Source: Deferribacteres bacterium (GTDB taxonomy: Bacteria > Zhuqueibacterota > Zhuqueibacteria > Zhuqueibacterales > Geothermadaptataceae). From it: a stretch of 64,000 bases of DNA. Position numbers and translations under genes: made by a program. Where the stretch lies: NCBI GenBank assembly GCA_020633655.1, contig JACKDF010000002.1, forward strand, positions 124,001-188,000, given 5' to 3'. Positions 50,469 through 59,485 of this stretch are shown one piece after another (the first letter of the stretch is position 1; every line of letters starts with the position of its first letter). The notes beneath the pieces are model-generated. The model searched no databases and was not told where the DNA came from. It was given only the letters and a program-made list of their open reading frames with translations.

Positions 50469-51737
50469 ATGCTAGATTTAAAATTTATCCGTGATAATTT
50501 TGACAAAGTACAGGAAGCCGTAACCAATCGTCGTGACAGTATTGATCTTTCGCAGTTCACATCCCTTGACGCTGAGCGTCGAGAATACCTGGCCGATGTT
50601 GAAACATTGAAAGCGCAACGCAACCGCGTCTCTCAGGAAATAGCACAAATCAAAAAAGAAAAGGGCGATGCTGAAGCAAAAATACTGGAAATGCGTGATG
50701 TTGGAACACAGATTAAAGAACTCGATGAAAAGATTCGCCAGGTTGAGGACGCCCTCTATCAAATACAAACCCGTATTCCCAATATTCCCCATAAAAGCAC
50801 CCCTGTTGGCTCCAGTGAAGCAGACAATAAAGTCGAAAAGTCCTGGGGTGAAATCCGAACATTTGACTTTGAAGCCAAGCCACACTGGGAAATTGCCGAA
50901 AACCTGGGATTAATTGATTTTGAAGGCGGCGCCAGGGTGGCCGGTTCTTCCTTTGTCACTTTTACAGGGCGTGGCGCAAAGCTGGCACGCGCATTGATAA
51001 ATTTTATGATTGATCTGCACGTTGAAAAACATGGATACACCGAAGTTTCACCCCCCTTTGTCGTCAATCGCCAAACCATGTTTGGTACGGGGCAACTACC
51101 GAAATTTGAGGAAGATTTATATCACAGTGATCTCGATGATCTCTTTCTTATTCCAACGGCGGAAGTCCCGGTAACCAATTTATTGGCCGGAAAAATGCTT
51201 TCGGGTGAACAACTCCCAATCTATTACACGGCTTATACACCTTGTTTTCGTCGTGAAGCGGGAGCATACGGCAAAGACACCAAAGGATTGATGCGTTTGC
51301 ATCAGTTCGATAAAGTCGAGATGGTGAAATTCGTTGATCCGGAAACAAGCTGGGATGAGCACGAAAAATTACTCAAAGATGCAGAAGATGTTTTACAAGC
51401 CCTGGAACTGCCATACCGCGTTTTAAATCTCTGCACAGCTGATATCGGTTTCAGTGCGGCAAAATGCTACGACCTGGAAGTGTGGGCAATGGGTGTCCAA
51501 CGCTGGCTGGAGGTTTCGTCATGCAGCAACTTTGAGTCGTTTCAGGCTCGACGTGCCAATATTCGTTTTCGGCGTGGTAAAAGCGCAAAGCCGGAATACG
51601 TGCATACGTTGAATTCTTCCGGGCTTGCACTGCCGCGTACAATAATCGGTATTCTGGAGAATTATCAGCAGCCGGACGGCAGTGTGCGTGTCCCGCGTGT
51701 TTTGCAACAGTTCCTGGGAACCGATGTTTTGAAATGA
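50469..51737 (+). CDS. serS: Seryl-tRNA synthetase
   Basis: A 422-residue class II synthetase: an N-terminal antiparallel coiled-coil arm (~28-100) that grips the tRNA-Ser long arm, motif 1 around GYTEVSPPFVV, motif 2 CFRREAGAYGKDTKG with HQFDKVEM, and motif 3 ending PRTIIGILENYQ. All parts are intact and the length matches E. coli SerS (430). A terminator follows. Confidence 0.97.
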   Translation: MLDLKFIRDNFDKVQEAVTNRRDSIDLSQFTSLDAERREYLADVETLKAQRNRVSQEIAQIKKEKGDAEAKILEMRDVGTQIKELDEKIRQVEDALYQIQTRIPNIPHKSTPVGSSEADNKVEKSWGEIRTFDFEAKPHWEIAENLGLIDFEGGARVAGSSFVTFTGRGAKLARALINFMIDLHVEKHGYTEVSPPFVVNRQTMFGTGQLPKFEEDLYHSDLDDLFLIPTAEVPVTNLLAGKMLSGEQLPIYYTAYTPCFRREAGAYGKDTKGLMRLHQFDKVEMVKFVDPETSWDEHEKLLKDAEDVLQALELPYRVLNLCTADIGFSAAKCYDLEVWAMGVQRWLEVSSCSNFESFQARRANIRFRRGKSAKPEYVHTLNSSGLALPRTIIGILENYQQPDGSVRVPRVLQQFLGTDVLK

Positions 51738-51773
51738 GCTCCGTATAAAGACAAGATAAACACGTACCGTTTT

Positions 51774-51810
51774 AGCCGCGTGATGTGTCTTTCATTTCGC
51801 GGCTTTTTTA
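51774..51810 (+). terminator. Rho-independent terminator after serS
   Basis: Stem AGCCGCG (51774-51780) with CGCGGCT (51798-51804), followed by TTTTTT. An upstream extension of the antiporter frame runs through this hairpin, which supports the later start at 51839. Confidence 0.85.
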
Positions 51811-51838
51811 CATGTACAACCTATTTTTCGGAGGTAGG

Positions 51839-53317
51839 ATGGAGCATTACGGTTGGCTTTCGATTATGCCACCAATTGTGGCAATCGTCTTGGCGATTCG
51901 AACCCGACAGGTCTTCGTTTCTTTATTGTTTGGAATCTGGTTAGGTTGGGTCATTTTAAGTGGCTGGAATTTTTTTGATGGCACTTTAGCGACAATTCAG
52001 GCACTCGTGGATGTCTTCGCTGATGCTGGAAATACGCGTACCATCATGTTTAGTGCGCTTGTGGGAGCGCTGATCGCGTTTATTCAAAGGTCTGGTGGAG
52101 TTGAGGGCTTCATACTTAAAGTCAATCAATTTTTGCAGCATCGGGGAGGTAACAGCAGACGCCTGGTGCAGATTTTAGCATGGCTAACAGGTTTTTCTAT
52201 TTTTGTTGAATCAAGTATTAACGTTCTTACCGTTGGCTCAATATTCCGTCCACTTTTTGATAAACTTAAAATCCCCCGGGAAAAACTGGCCTATATTGCC
52301 GATTCAATTTCAGCGCCAACTTGTATTTTAATCCCTCTTAATGCCTGGGGTGCATATATCATGGGATTGTTACTTGCACAGGGGATTTCCGATCCTTTAT
52401 CGACGATGATCAAAGCTTATCCACTCAATTTTTATCCCATTCTCGCAATGCTGACCGTTGTATTAGTTATTGTCCTGCAAAAGGATTTCGGACCAATGAA
52501 AAAGGCAGAAGAGCGTGCACAAAAGGAAGGTAAAGTCATCGCCGATAATGCAACACCCATGATATCATCCGAAGTGATCGCCCTGGAAAAAAAGGAAGGC
52601 ATTGCCTCTAAAGCACGCAATATGCTTATTCCCATTTTTACGATGGTCTTTATGATGCCAATTGGTTTGATTTTTTCAGGCTGGGAAGCTGTAGAAGCAC
52701 GTACAGATCTGTCGACAATGCAGATGATATTTACTGCTTTGGGAAAAGGTTCGGGTTCAAAGGCTGTGCTCTGGGCAGTGCTCACATCGATTTTAGTCGC
52801 GATGATTTTATACCGGTCACAGAAGATTTTCAATTTACAGGAACTTCTCGATCTGATTTTTAAGGGGATTGGCGGGCTCATTCCGTTGGCGCTTCTTATG
52901 ATGTTGGCGTTTGCTATCGGTAAGGTATGCAAGGATCTTGGTGCAGGGTATTATATCGCAGAAATTTCAGGGCAGTGGCTGAGTCCGGCTTTCGTTCCTA
53001 CAATTCTCTTTCTTGTTAGCTGTTTTATCGCATTTTCAACAGGAACATCGTGGGGAACCTTTGCGATTATGATACCAATCGGTATTCCAATGGCGGCAAG
53101 TCTGGGCGTGTATGCGCCACTTGCCGTAGCTGCAGTTTTGGGCGGTGGTGTTTTTGGAGACCATTGTTCACCAATTTCCGATACAACAATTATTTCTTCA
53201 ATGGCCTCCGCGAGTGATCACATCGATCATGTTAAAACCCAGCTCCCGTACGCTCTTGCAGCAGGTGGAGTCGCTGCGGTACTCTATTTAATCGCCGGAA
53301 TCGCAATGGTAGCCTGA
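51839..53317 (+). CDS. NhaC-family Na+/H+ (or organic-ion) antiporter
   Basis: ATG 51839 with GGAGG upstream gives 492 residues; the longer frame starts inside a terminator. About 11-12 membrane helices are visible. The family motifs include GALIAFIQRSGG, FVESSINVLTVGSIFRPL, SAPTCILIPLNAWGAY and FGDHCSPISDTTIISSMAS (the last is strongly conserved in NhaC). Such transporters exchange Na+ for H+ or for organic anions such as lactate/malate. A specific substrate cannot be set. Confidence 0.9.
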   Translation: MEHYGWLSIMPPIVAIVLAIRTRQVFVSLLFGIWLGWVILSGWNFFDGTLATIQALVDVFADAGNTRTIMFSALVGALIAFIQRSGGVEGFILKVNQFLQHRGGNSRRLVQILAWLTGFSIFVESSINVLTVGSIFRPLFDKLKIPREKLAYIADSISAPTCILIPLNAWGAYIMGLLLAQGISDPLSTMIKAYPLNFYPILAMLTVVLVIVLQKDFGPMKKAEERAQKEGKVIADNATPMISSEVIALEKKEGIASKARNMLIPIFTMVFMMPIGLIFSGWEAVEARTDLSTMQMIFTALGKGSGSKAVLWAVLTSILVAMILYRSQKIFNLQELLDLIFKGIGGLIPLALLMMLAFAIGKVCKDLGAGYYIAEISGQWLSPAFVPTILFLVSCFIAFSTGTSWGTFAIMIPIGIPMAASLGVYAPLAVAAVLGGGVFGDHCSPISDTTIISSMASASDHIDHVKTQLPYALAAGGVAAVLYLIAGIAMVA

Positions 53318-54109
53318 TTATTTGTAAATATTTACCTTATCAAAATTGAGGAGCACGGGATAGACAATTTGCGAGTTTTTTTCTTTGGAGCATAAGGATG
53401 TGATGAAAAGATGTCTGGCTTTCGTGACTAAAATTACTTTGTCCAGGTCGGTGATCATTATTTCAAAATCGTTACCTCTGAACAATCATTAGAAAGCGGA
53501 ATTCACGTTATAAAAAAACGATATGGAAACTTTCCGGGATTTTATTTAAAATATTCCATCCTATTACAACAAGTTTTTTTTAATTCCAGTTCCTATGATA
53601 TAAAATTAGAAAATTCAGCTAGCATAAGTTTTATCTTTCGAAGCATTATTACAATTTAATTTGGAAAACAAGAAACAGTATTACAGTTGAAAATCGAATA
53701 AAATACCAGGAGAGGGCGCTATAAACGAGTTTATTTGCTTATGTTGCAGATATTTTCATTGCTTTCTCCATGAAACATTAATAAAATAATACGTTCAATA
53801 TTGAGGTTCCTGATACTCACAAGGAGATGACACCAGGAACGAATTCCCTTACCGCTTGTTGGCGTTCTCTATTTATCGAAGATCGATTGCCCGGATACAA
53901 CTTGATCCAATCTTACCACTTGCACGGATACCGAAAGTGCAAAGAACGCCGTTTTGATTAGCTTCATTGGCACAGCATGTAATTTTTCGAAAACTCGGAC
54001 CATGATCGTCTATAAGGTTTTTACATTTTATCGTAACGAATAATTTGCCTGCAAATCCCTGTATTTCTTTGTGGTGAAATTCATTTACCCTTAATTTAGC
54101 GAGGTTAAT
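53318..54109. other. Long AT-rich region without a recognised gene
   Basis: About 790 bp after the antiporter. The first 500 bp hold only short frames. The right-hand part (53873-54112, minus strand) stays open for 80 codons and reads plausibly protein-like, including KLFVTIKCKNLIDDHGPSF and VLCTFGIRASGKIGS, but has no ATG, GTG or TTG start. It could be a decayed gene or chance. Confidence 0.35.
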
Positions 54110-54112
54110 ATG
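53873..54112 (-). pseudogene. Possible gene remnant lacking a start codon
   Basis: 80 sense codons in a non-coding gap, ending in TAA (53875-53873) and continuing open into the antisense of the next gene without a start codon. The peptide contains several Cys and Gly residues (ITCCANEANQNG; SGKIGSSCIRAIDL). No family is recognised. Low confidence: a frame of this length can arise by chance. Confidence 0.2.
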
Positions 54113-54631
54113 TTTTTTCCGTTTGCCACCGGTACCGGTGATTGGAAAATCAGCATTAAGCCCGATGAGAAACCGCCAAAGTCACTTTTTGATCAGTCTT
54201 GGGAAGTACTTGGCAAGTTGGTTAAGGTAGTTGCACCTGTTGTAATTGCAGCGGCTGTGTATTTTTTTGGCTTTTGGTCAGCGGGAGGTGAGTTGAATTT
54301 GGAAGAAATCCAGCAGTCGGTTCTTCCACCATTGCTTGAGGAAAGCAATTTTGCATTAGAAGAATCAATGTCTTCCGTTCCTTCTCCAAATGCTATTACC
54401 TCAAACACAAAGAGGAAAAAAAGAGGGCATGCTGTCTTCGTCTCAGCTTATAGCTCAGAGCAAGAAAAAAAAGTGATTCTCGATGATCTGAAAAATTTAC
54501 GCTTAATTCCAGAAGTTGATTTTTTGAACAACACTGTGTTTATCAATAACATATGGAGTGGTAGCAGAGCACAGTCGATTGTGCAAATGCTGAATGAAAA
54601 TGGCTATCCGCAAGCTCGATTGTCTCAATAG
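54110..54631 (+). CDS. Single-pass membrane protein with SPOR-like tail
   Basis: A 173-residue protein: ~40 cytoplasmic residues (start MFFPFATGTGDWKISIKPDE), one membrane helix (~43-64, KLVKVVAPVVIAAAVYFFGF), a linker rich in Ser/Glu, and a ~65-residue C-terminal alpha/beta domain (HAVFVSAYSSEQEKKVILDD, then AQSIVQMLNENGYPQARLS). The alternation resembles SPOR domains, which bind denuded peptidoglycan at division sites, but the match is weak. A similar layout occurs in the next gene. Confidence 0.55.
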   Translation: MFFPFATGTGDWKISIKPDEKPPKSLFDQSWEVLGKLVKVVAPVVIAAAVYFFGFWSAGGELNLEEIQQSVLPPLLEESNFALEESMSSVPSPNAITSNTKRKKRGHAVFVSAYSSEQEKKVILDDLKNLRLIPEVDFLNNTVFINNIWSGSRAQSIVQMLNENGYPQARLSQ

Positions 54632-54812
54632 TACGAGGATTTTTATCGATGTGTTGTAAGGAAACAAATAGCTTGCTTTGTTGGAGTTGTTTTTACTACA
54701 TTTAAACCATTGCTATCATGTTCCAATGGACTGTAATCTCATCGAAGATAAAACTCAAATCGATGTTCGGACAATGTCTTCACATTGGGAGAAAGGTAAA
54801 GGATAACCAGAC

Positions 54813-55250
54813 ATGGGGAGTGATAAAAAAGTAAAATCCATACTCGAAGTATCTGAGGGCATTGGAAAAATTCTCATATGGTTAGGACTCTTCGGTATTG
54901 GTTTCATGGCTTACAAAATGGGGAAAAGAGATGTTGTAACGTCTATAAAGAATACAATCACGGAATGCTTTGGACGAGTATCTGGTAGTGGTCCCCAATC
55001 TATAAAACCACCATTCCCTCCTCAAAATGGGTATGTTATTTTAATAGATTTTTTTAAAAATTATGATGAAGCACTTGCAATGCAAGCAAAGCTCTCTAAT
55101 AAACGTATAAATTCAACGATCAAACATCACCATCAAGAATTTGTCGTTACGGTTGGCCCTTTTCCCACCAATGCACAAGCAGAGAACGCATTAAAGACAA
55201 TACATCATTATGGACTCCCTGCAAAACTAATCCATCCAAGAAAAAATTAA
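54813..55250 (+). CDS. Small SPOR-domain membrane protein
   Basis: A 145-residue protein with one membrane helix near residues 17-34 (IGKILIWLGLFGIGFMAYKM) and a C-terminal SPOR-type domain from ~72: GYVILIDFFKNYDEALAMQA, then FVVTVGPFPTNAQAENALKT. The VTVGPF strand followed by an Ala-rich helix is the core SPOR pattern. It is a short paralogue-like neighbour of the gene at 54110, 181 bp upstream. Confidence 0.7.
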   Translation: MGSDKKVKSILEVSEGIGKILIWLGLFGIGFMAYKMGKRDVVTSIKNTITECFGRVSGSGPQSIKPPFPPQNGYVILIDFFKNYDEALAMQAKLSNKRINSTIKHHHQEFVVTVGPFPTNAQAENALKTIHHYGLPAKLIHPRKN

Positions 55251-55262
55251 GACTATTCCTGA

Positions 55263-56537
55263 TTACGCCATTTTGTTTTGGTCCCGCTTTATATTGGTTA
55301 GATCCTTTTCATAGTATTTGTGTAATGTTTCTGTCAGATAAGAACACTTTGTATAGGAACCTGGTGAAAGGCCTTCAAGCCTCTTGGTGACATTTATTCG
55401 CCTGAATGCGGGTGAGATGTGAGGACAGGTTCCGTCATTCACACTACAAATGAACATCGTTGGAACACCATAACCATGCTTGGGATAATATATTGCATTG
55501 CTTTTTCCATTTTTTCCGCGTTTACAAAGTTCCTCAACTCCATACAGTGTTTTATTTAGCCGAAAAATAGCCGGTTTTTGTAACCAGGTCGATAGTTTTT
55601 GGAGCGTATTTTCATCCAATTCGTTGTGATAGCATTTTTTATATAGTATTGTGATTGCGTTGTTTACATTTATATATCCTGCTTCATTGCTGCTGATGAG
55701 CCGATAAAATTCTTCAATGACTTCAATATTTCGAATTAATTTCAAGGCAGTTTCAGTCATTAGTTCAGCATCGCCATTCAGGTCTGATGTATGGAAGAAT
55801 GATTTGCCGGCCAAAATGATATCATTACTAATACCCAGATCATTAAGACAGCTTTCCAGAAAAGTGTTCACCAACAAATCATAATCAGCGGACGTTGCAT
55901 TGGCAGCCAAATTATTTTTGATATCATTCTTCGTCAAAGAGATAACTATTTGTGTGATAAAAAGTAATTGCAGCAAGGTATAATCTTCAGAAGAAATTTC
56001 ATCAATTTCAGTCCCTACGGACATCAACGCTTTTACGATGCTCTCAAGGATACTCTGATCAAATCCTTTAAATTCTTGGTTATTATAAAGAAGAATACTG
56101 TTTTCGCCAAAAAAAGCATAAACGAGTTGTGTGTTTTCAAACACCTGATTGACGAGGTTCATCAATCGATCTTCATAGCGCAGAAAAAGCGTCTTTCCTA
56201 CTCTTGATAAGATATCCGCATTTTCCAATTGAAGCCGTATGGCAGAACGAATGAGCTTGAGTAATTTTTCAGCAATCTCAGGGCATTTCTTAATATCTAT
56301 ATTAAGCTGCGAAGATAGTTTGTCTGAAACAGAGGTGCGCAGTTTGCGAAATAGCTCTGCATCAACCTTTGTGTTTGCTGGAGAGAGCATCGCTTTCTTA
56401 TCATTATAAATATCATTGGCTAAAACCATAATGCTGTTTTCAGACCGCAGCATTTTAATTTCATGGCCAATAAGACGGGCGAACTGCGAGAATTCTGCTA
56501 AATTATGAAAATGGATGGCGTCTGCTGAGATTTTCAT
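55263..56537 (-). CDS. Uncharacterised 424-residue protein
   Basis: No family is recognised. It has no signal peptide or membrane helix; the sequence is mostly helical (long Leu/Ile/Asn/Glu stretches) with a short C-terminal part of different character (PKHGYGVPTMFICSVNDG, CPHISPAFRRINVTKRLEGL). Cysteines at SVNDGTCPH and SYTKCSYL could bind metal. The gene is AT-rich in base composition, runs convergently with the SPOR pair (12 bp between stops), and may be horizontally acquired. Confidence 0.6.
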   Translation of the reverse strand: MKISADAIHFHNLAEFSQFARLIGHEIKMLRSENSIMVLANDIYNDKKAMLSPANTKVDAELFRKLRTSVSDKLSSQLNIDIKKCPEIAEKLLKLIRSAIRLQLENADILSRVGKTLFLRYEDRLMNLVNQVFENTQLVYAFFGENSILLYNNQEFKGFDQSILESIVKALMSVGTEIDEISSEDYTLLQLLFITQIVISLTKNDIKNNLAANATSADYDLLVNTFLESCLNDLGISNDIILAGKSFFHTSDLNGDAELMTETALKLIRNIEVIEEFYRLISSNEAGYINVNNAITILYKKCYHNELDENTLQKLSTWLQKPAIFRLNKTLYGVEELCKRGKNGKSNAIYYPKHGYGVPTMFICSVNDGTCPHISPAFRRINVTKRLEGLSPGSYTKCSYLTETLHKYYEKDLTNIKRDQNKMA

Positions 56538-56747
56538 TTTCTTAAATCATATCCAGGTTTAAAAAGAATCTGCTATGGATTGCATGAGAAATTAAGAGTA
56601 AGCGCAAGAGGCAAAGACATGCTCTCTTTTTAAAATTATATCGGTTAGATTTTTAAAATGGTTATCTATGCATTTTAGGAATGGAATGAATTTCACGAAG
56701 AAGCGTGAACCGGAGGCATAAAAAGGTTCGATGTAGGACAAAGGTGA

Positions 56748-57758
56748 TTATTTGCGATGCATGATAATCTCTTGAATTAATTTGGGTCCGCGATAGACAA
56801 AACCAGAGTATATTTGTACTAAAACAGCACCCGCGTCAAATTTATCGATGGCGTCATGGCCTGAGATTATGCCACCGACACCAATAACCGGCACCTTTCC
56901 CTGTAGTCCCAGTATTAATTTTTTCAGGACATCCTCAGAGAGATTCTTTAAAGGCTTTCCACTTAAACCACCCACTTCCTGGCCATATTTTAATTCACTT
57001 ACACCATGGCGTAAAATTGTTGTATTCGTCGCAATGATGCCATCAATAGCGTTATTTTTTGCAATTCGGGCAATGGCCTTAATTTCAGCGTCAGTCACGT
57101 CTGGAGCAATTTTAACCACGAAAGGTACGTAGCGACCAAACTTGGTACGTAAGTTTTTTTGCTCATTTTTCAACGATTTCACGAGTTTTTCCAGTTGATC
57201 TTCAGCTTGCAGAGCACGAAGATTTTTCGTGTTTGGTGATGAAATATTTACAGCTATATAATCTGCGAATTGGTATGCTTTGCGGAAGCAAAAAAGATAG
57301 TCATCGACTGCATTGTCAATTGGTGTATCAAAATTTTTACCGATATTGATGCCAATTATCCCATTGTATCGTGATTTTTTGACTTGTTCAACAAGATGAT
57401 CAATTCCCTTGTTGTTAAATCCCATTCTGTTGATAATAGCCTGTGCCTGTTTAATACGAAATAGCCGTGGTTTGGGATTCCCTGGTTGTGGTCGCGGAGT
57501 TACAGTTCCAAGCTCAAGAAAACCAAAGCCGAGTGCACCTAAACAATCAATGTAGTCTCCATTTTTATCCATTCCGGCTGCCAAGCCAACGGGATTTGGA
57601 AATCGGATGCCCATCATATCTATCGGTTTATCTTGTATTTTAGGGGTTATTAGACGGATCAATCCCAGCTTAGCGAGAATTTTTAATCCAAATAATCCCA
57701 AATTATGTGCAGGTTCGGCATTGAGTAGAAAAAGCAATTTTTGAATGAGTTTGTACAT
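56748..57758 (-). CDS. pyrD: Dihydroorotate dehydrogenase, quinone type (class 2)
   Basis: Start at 57758 (MYKLIQKLLFLLNAEPAHN) gives 336 residues, the E. coli PyrD length; an ATG 39 bp upstream is open but not conserved. The N-terminal helices are the class 2 membrane-association region. FMN/catalytic motifs are PVGLAAGMDKNGDYI, INISSPNTKNLR with the class 2 catalytic Ser, FVVKIAPD and VIGVGGIISG. It oxidises dihydroorotate to orotate and passes electrons to menaquinone, in line with menA/menE. Confidence 0.95.
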   Translation of the reverse strand: MYKLIQKLLFLLNAEPAHNLGLFGLKILAKLGLIRLITPKIQDKPIDMMGIRFPNPVGLAAGMDKNGDYIDCLGALGFGFLELGTVTPRPQPGNPKPRLFRIKQAQAIINRMGFNNKGIDHLVEQVKKSRYNGIIGINIGKNFDTPIDNAVDDYLFCFRKAYQFADYIAVNISSPNTKNLRALQAEDQLEKLVKSLKNEQKNLRTKFGRYVPFVVKIAPDVTDAEIKAIARIAKNNAIDGIIATNTTILRHGVSELKYGQEVGGLSGKPLKNLSEDVLKKLILGLQGKVPVIGVGGIISGHDAIDKFDAGAVLVQIYSGFVYRGPKLIQEIIMHRK

Positions 57759-57797
57759 TGAACGATAATTCCCATTCGATCGCGTGTTTAGGTCCAT

Positions 57798-58094
57798 TAA
57801 AGTAGAGCAATTATTAAAATAAGGAATTTACAATAACAATCCAATAATGCGATTGTAGATAAATTTGAAAATATATAGTAACTTTTTATACTGAATTACG
57901 AAAAATGAGCAATGCGACTTCGTTTCCAGGTGGAAGCAGGTAAATTTTTCAAAGTACTTATACCGCGAACGTGCATTTCCGAAAAAAATTACCCTATGCA
58001 ATAAATCTAATCACTTCCTGTAAAATGATTATATCTGTTAATAAATCTTTGATAATAATGAGCTGCTTACCTTTTTTTTAGAACGGGAGGACAG
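57798..58094. other. AT-rich spacer with the solenoid gene's ribosome site
   Basis: About 300 bp between divergent pyrD and the solenoid gene; nothing recognised except GGGAGG 8 bp before ATG 58095. Confidence 0.5.
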
Positions 58095-59219
58095 ATGAAG
58101 GTTTCTAAAGTATTTTATGCATTTCTGACTGCTTGCCTTTTTAGTTTGGTGACTTACCCCTTGTTAAATGCGCAAGCATTGAATATCCCCTCGAGAACTT
58201 GGGGATTAAGCATCGGTAATTCTCAGGATTTTACTGGCTTTCGCTTGAATTTTCGTGATAAGGATATTGGCACATTGAAAGGGGTGAATGTCACTTTCTG
58301 GAAACCGGCTAAAAACTATACGGGTGATTTTACCGGAGTTGGTTTGGGGCTTGTGGGGCCGGCTGCTGAAAATTTAAAAGGAATTATGATTGGGGGGATT
58401 GCTGTTCAGGCTAAAAGTACTTTAACCGGATTATCTGTCGGTTTAATAGCGGTGGGTGCAGAGAGAAGTGTGAAAGGCATAAATATCGGGGGGATTGCTG
58501 CGGGTGCAGGTGAAGAGCTGCGTGGTTTAAATTTTGGTGGATTGGCTGTTGGCGCTGGCGAAGAGTTGTTCGGAATAAATATTGGTGGTCTTGCTTGTGG
58601 TGCAGGCGAAGATTTACGTGGCCTTAATATTGGTGGATTTGCTTGCGGTGCGGGGCAGAGTATGAAGGGCATCTCTGCAGCAATTTTTGCTTGTGGGGCT
58701 GGTGAAGATTTACAAGGATTCACATTGAGTGCCTTTGCATGCGGTGCTGGTGAGAATGTCAAAGGAATTACCATTGGCGGTTTTGCTGTTGGTGCTGGAC
58801 AAGATATGGAAGGCATTTCCGCTTCCATGTTTGCAGCAGGTGCAGGTGGAAGTGTGAGAGGATTTACAGTTGCGGGATTTGCAGTCGGTGCAGGAGAACA
58901 GTTGAAGGGAATTTCAATTGCTGGAATAGCTGCAGGTGCTCCGGATGTCAAAGGTTTTACTTCGGCACCGTTCATTGGCTGCGAGAATTATCAGGGTATT
59001 GCATTGGCACCACTTTATTTAAAAGTTAAAGGCGGAGAGTTTAAAGGTGTATCCGTAAGCAGCTTCAATCGGGTTTTAGGCGATCAAAAAGGTCTTAACA
59101 TTGGCATAATTAATTTTGCTTCCGACTTAAAAGGCTTTCAGCTGGGGGTTTTGAATATCGCTGCCAGTAATCCTGGTTGGTCCAGAATATTGCCCATTTT
59201 TAATAAGAATTTTCGATAA
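58095..59219 (+). CDS. Exported solenoid protein with twelve 16-residue repeats (LA_2272-type)
   Basis: A 374-residue protein with a signal peptide ending near LNAQA (~27). Residues 89-280 are twelve exact-length 16-residue units with consensus GAGExLxGxxIGGxAx (for example GAGEELRGLNFGGLAV and GAGEDLRGLNIGGFAC), a 48-bp period at 58359-58934. Less regular units (QGIALAPL, KGVSVSSF, KGLNIGIINF, KGFQLGVLNI) run to the end. The pattern matches the Leptospira LA_2272-like surface repeat family, predicted to form a right-handed beta-helix. A role at the cell surface is inferred; function is unknown. Cys residues end repeats 5-8. Confidence 0.75.
   Translation: MKVSKVFYAFLTACLFSLVTYPLLNAQALNIPSRTWGLSIGNSQDFTGFRLNFRDKDIGTLKGVNVTFWKPAKNYTGDFTGVGLGLVGPAAENLKGIMIGGIAVQAKSTLTGLSVGLIAVGAERSVKGINIGGIAAGAGEELRGLNFGGLAVGAGEELFGINIGGLACGAGEDLRGLNIGGFACGAGQSMKGISAAIFACGAGEDLQGFTLSAFACGAGENVKGITIGGFAVGAGQDMEGISASMFAAGAGGSVRGFTVAGFAVGAGEQLKGISIAGIAAGAPDVKGFTSAPFIGCENYQGIALAPLYLKVKGGEFKGVSVSSFNRVLGDQKGLNIGIINFASDLKGFQLGVLNIAASNPGWSRILPIFNKNFR
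58359..58934 (+). repeat. Twelve tandem 48-bp coding repeats
   Basis: In-frame, length-perfect units with strong protein but weak DNA identity between copies, so an old rather than slipping array. Confidence 0.85.
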
Positions 59220-59471
59220 GCTATTACCTGTTCTGCCTTGAAGTTTGCGTGATTTTCAACAACTTTTTAAACTCCAATCATCTTGCCTGAAACAGGAATT
59301 TAATCGTGATGATTATCAGGTTCATTTTAAACCAGATTGAGTACTAAACTGGATAATGCGCCGTTTTTTTATTCTCGCAATATGCGAATGTGTTGAATGG
59401 TGGAAGAAATATTCGCTTGTTTTCAGAGGTGATCAAATTACTGCAGGGTGAATAGTCGGAAGGAATTGAGT

Positions 59472-59485
59472 ATGTTAAAGAAATC
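59472..59485 (+). pseudogene. 5' fragment of the DUF4097 gene, cut by an IS
   Basis: ATG TTA AAG AAA TC, the first four codons and two bases of the interrupted gene, with GGAAGGAATTG before it as its original ribosome site. Removing the IS and one AAGAAATC copy joins it in frame to 60785. Confidence 0.9.
59478..59485. repeat. Target-site duplication, left copy (IS copy 1)
   Basis: AAGAAATC, repeated exactly at 60777-60784; 8 bp as usual for ISL3. Confidence 0.95.

Noticed and set aside
51785..51838. Longer start for the NhaC antiporter
   Set aside because: The 5' extension lies within the serS terminator hairpin.
53318..54109. tRNA or other structured RNA in the long gap
   Set aside because: No cloverleaf, T-loop GTTC-type signature or conserved riboswitch core could be found by eye.
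58359..58934. CRISPR or non-coding tandem array
   Set aside because: The 48-bp periodicity is coding, in frame and conserved only at the protein level.
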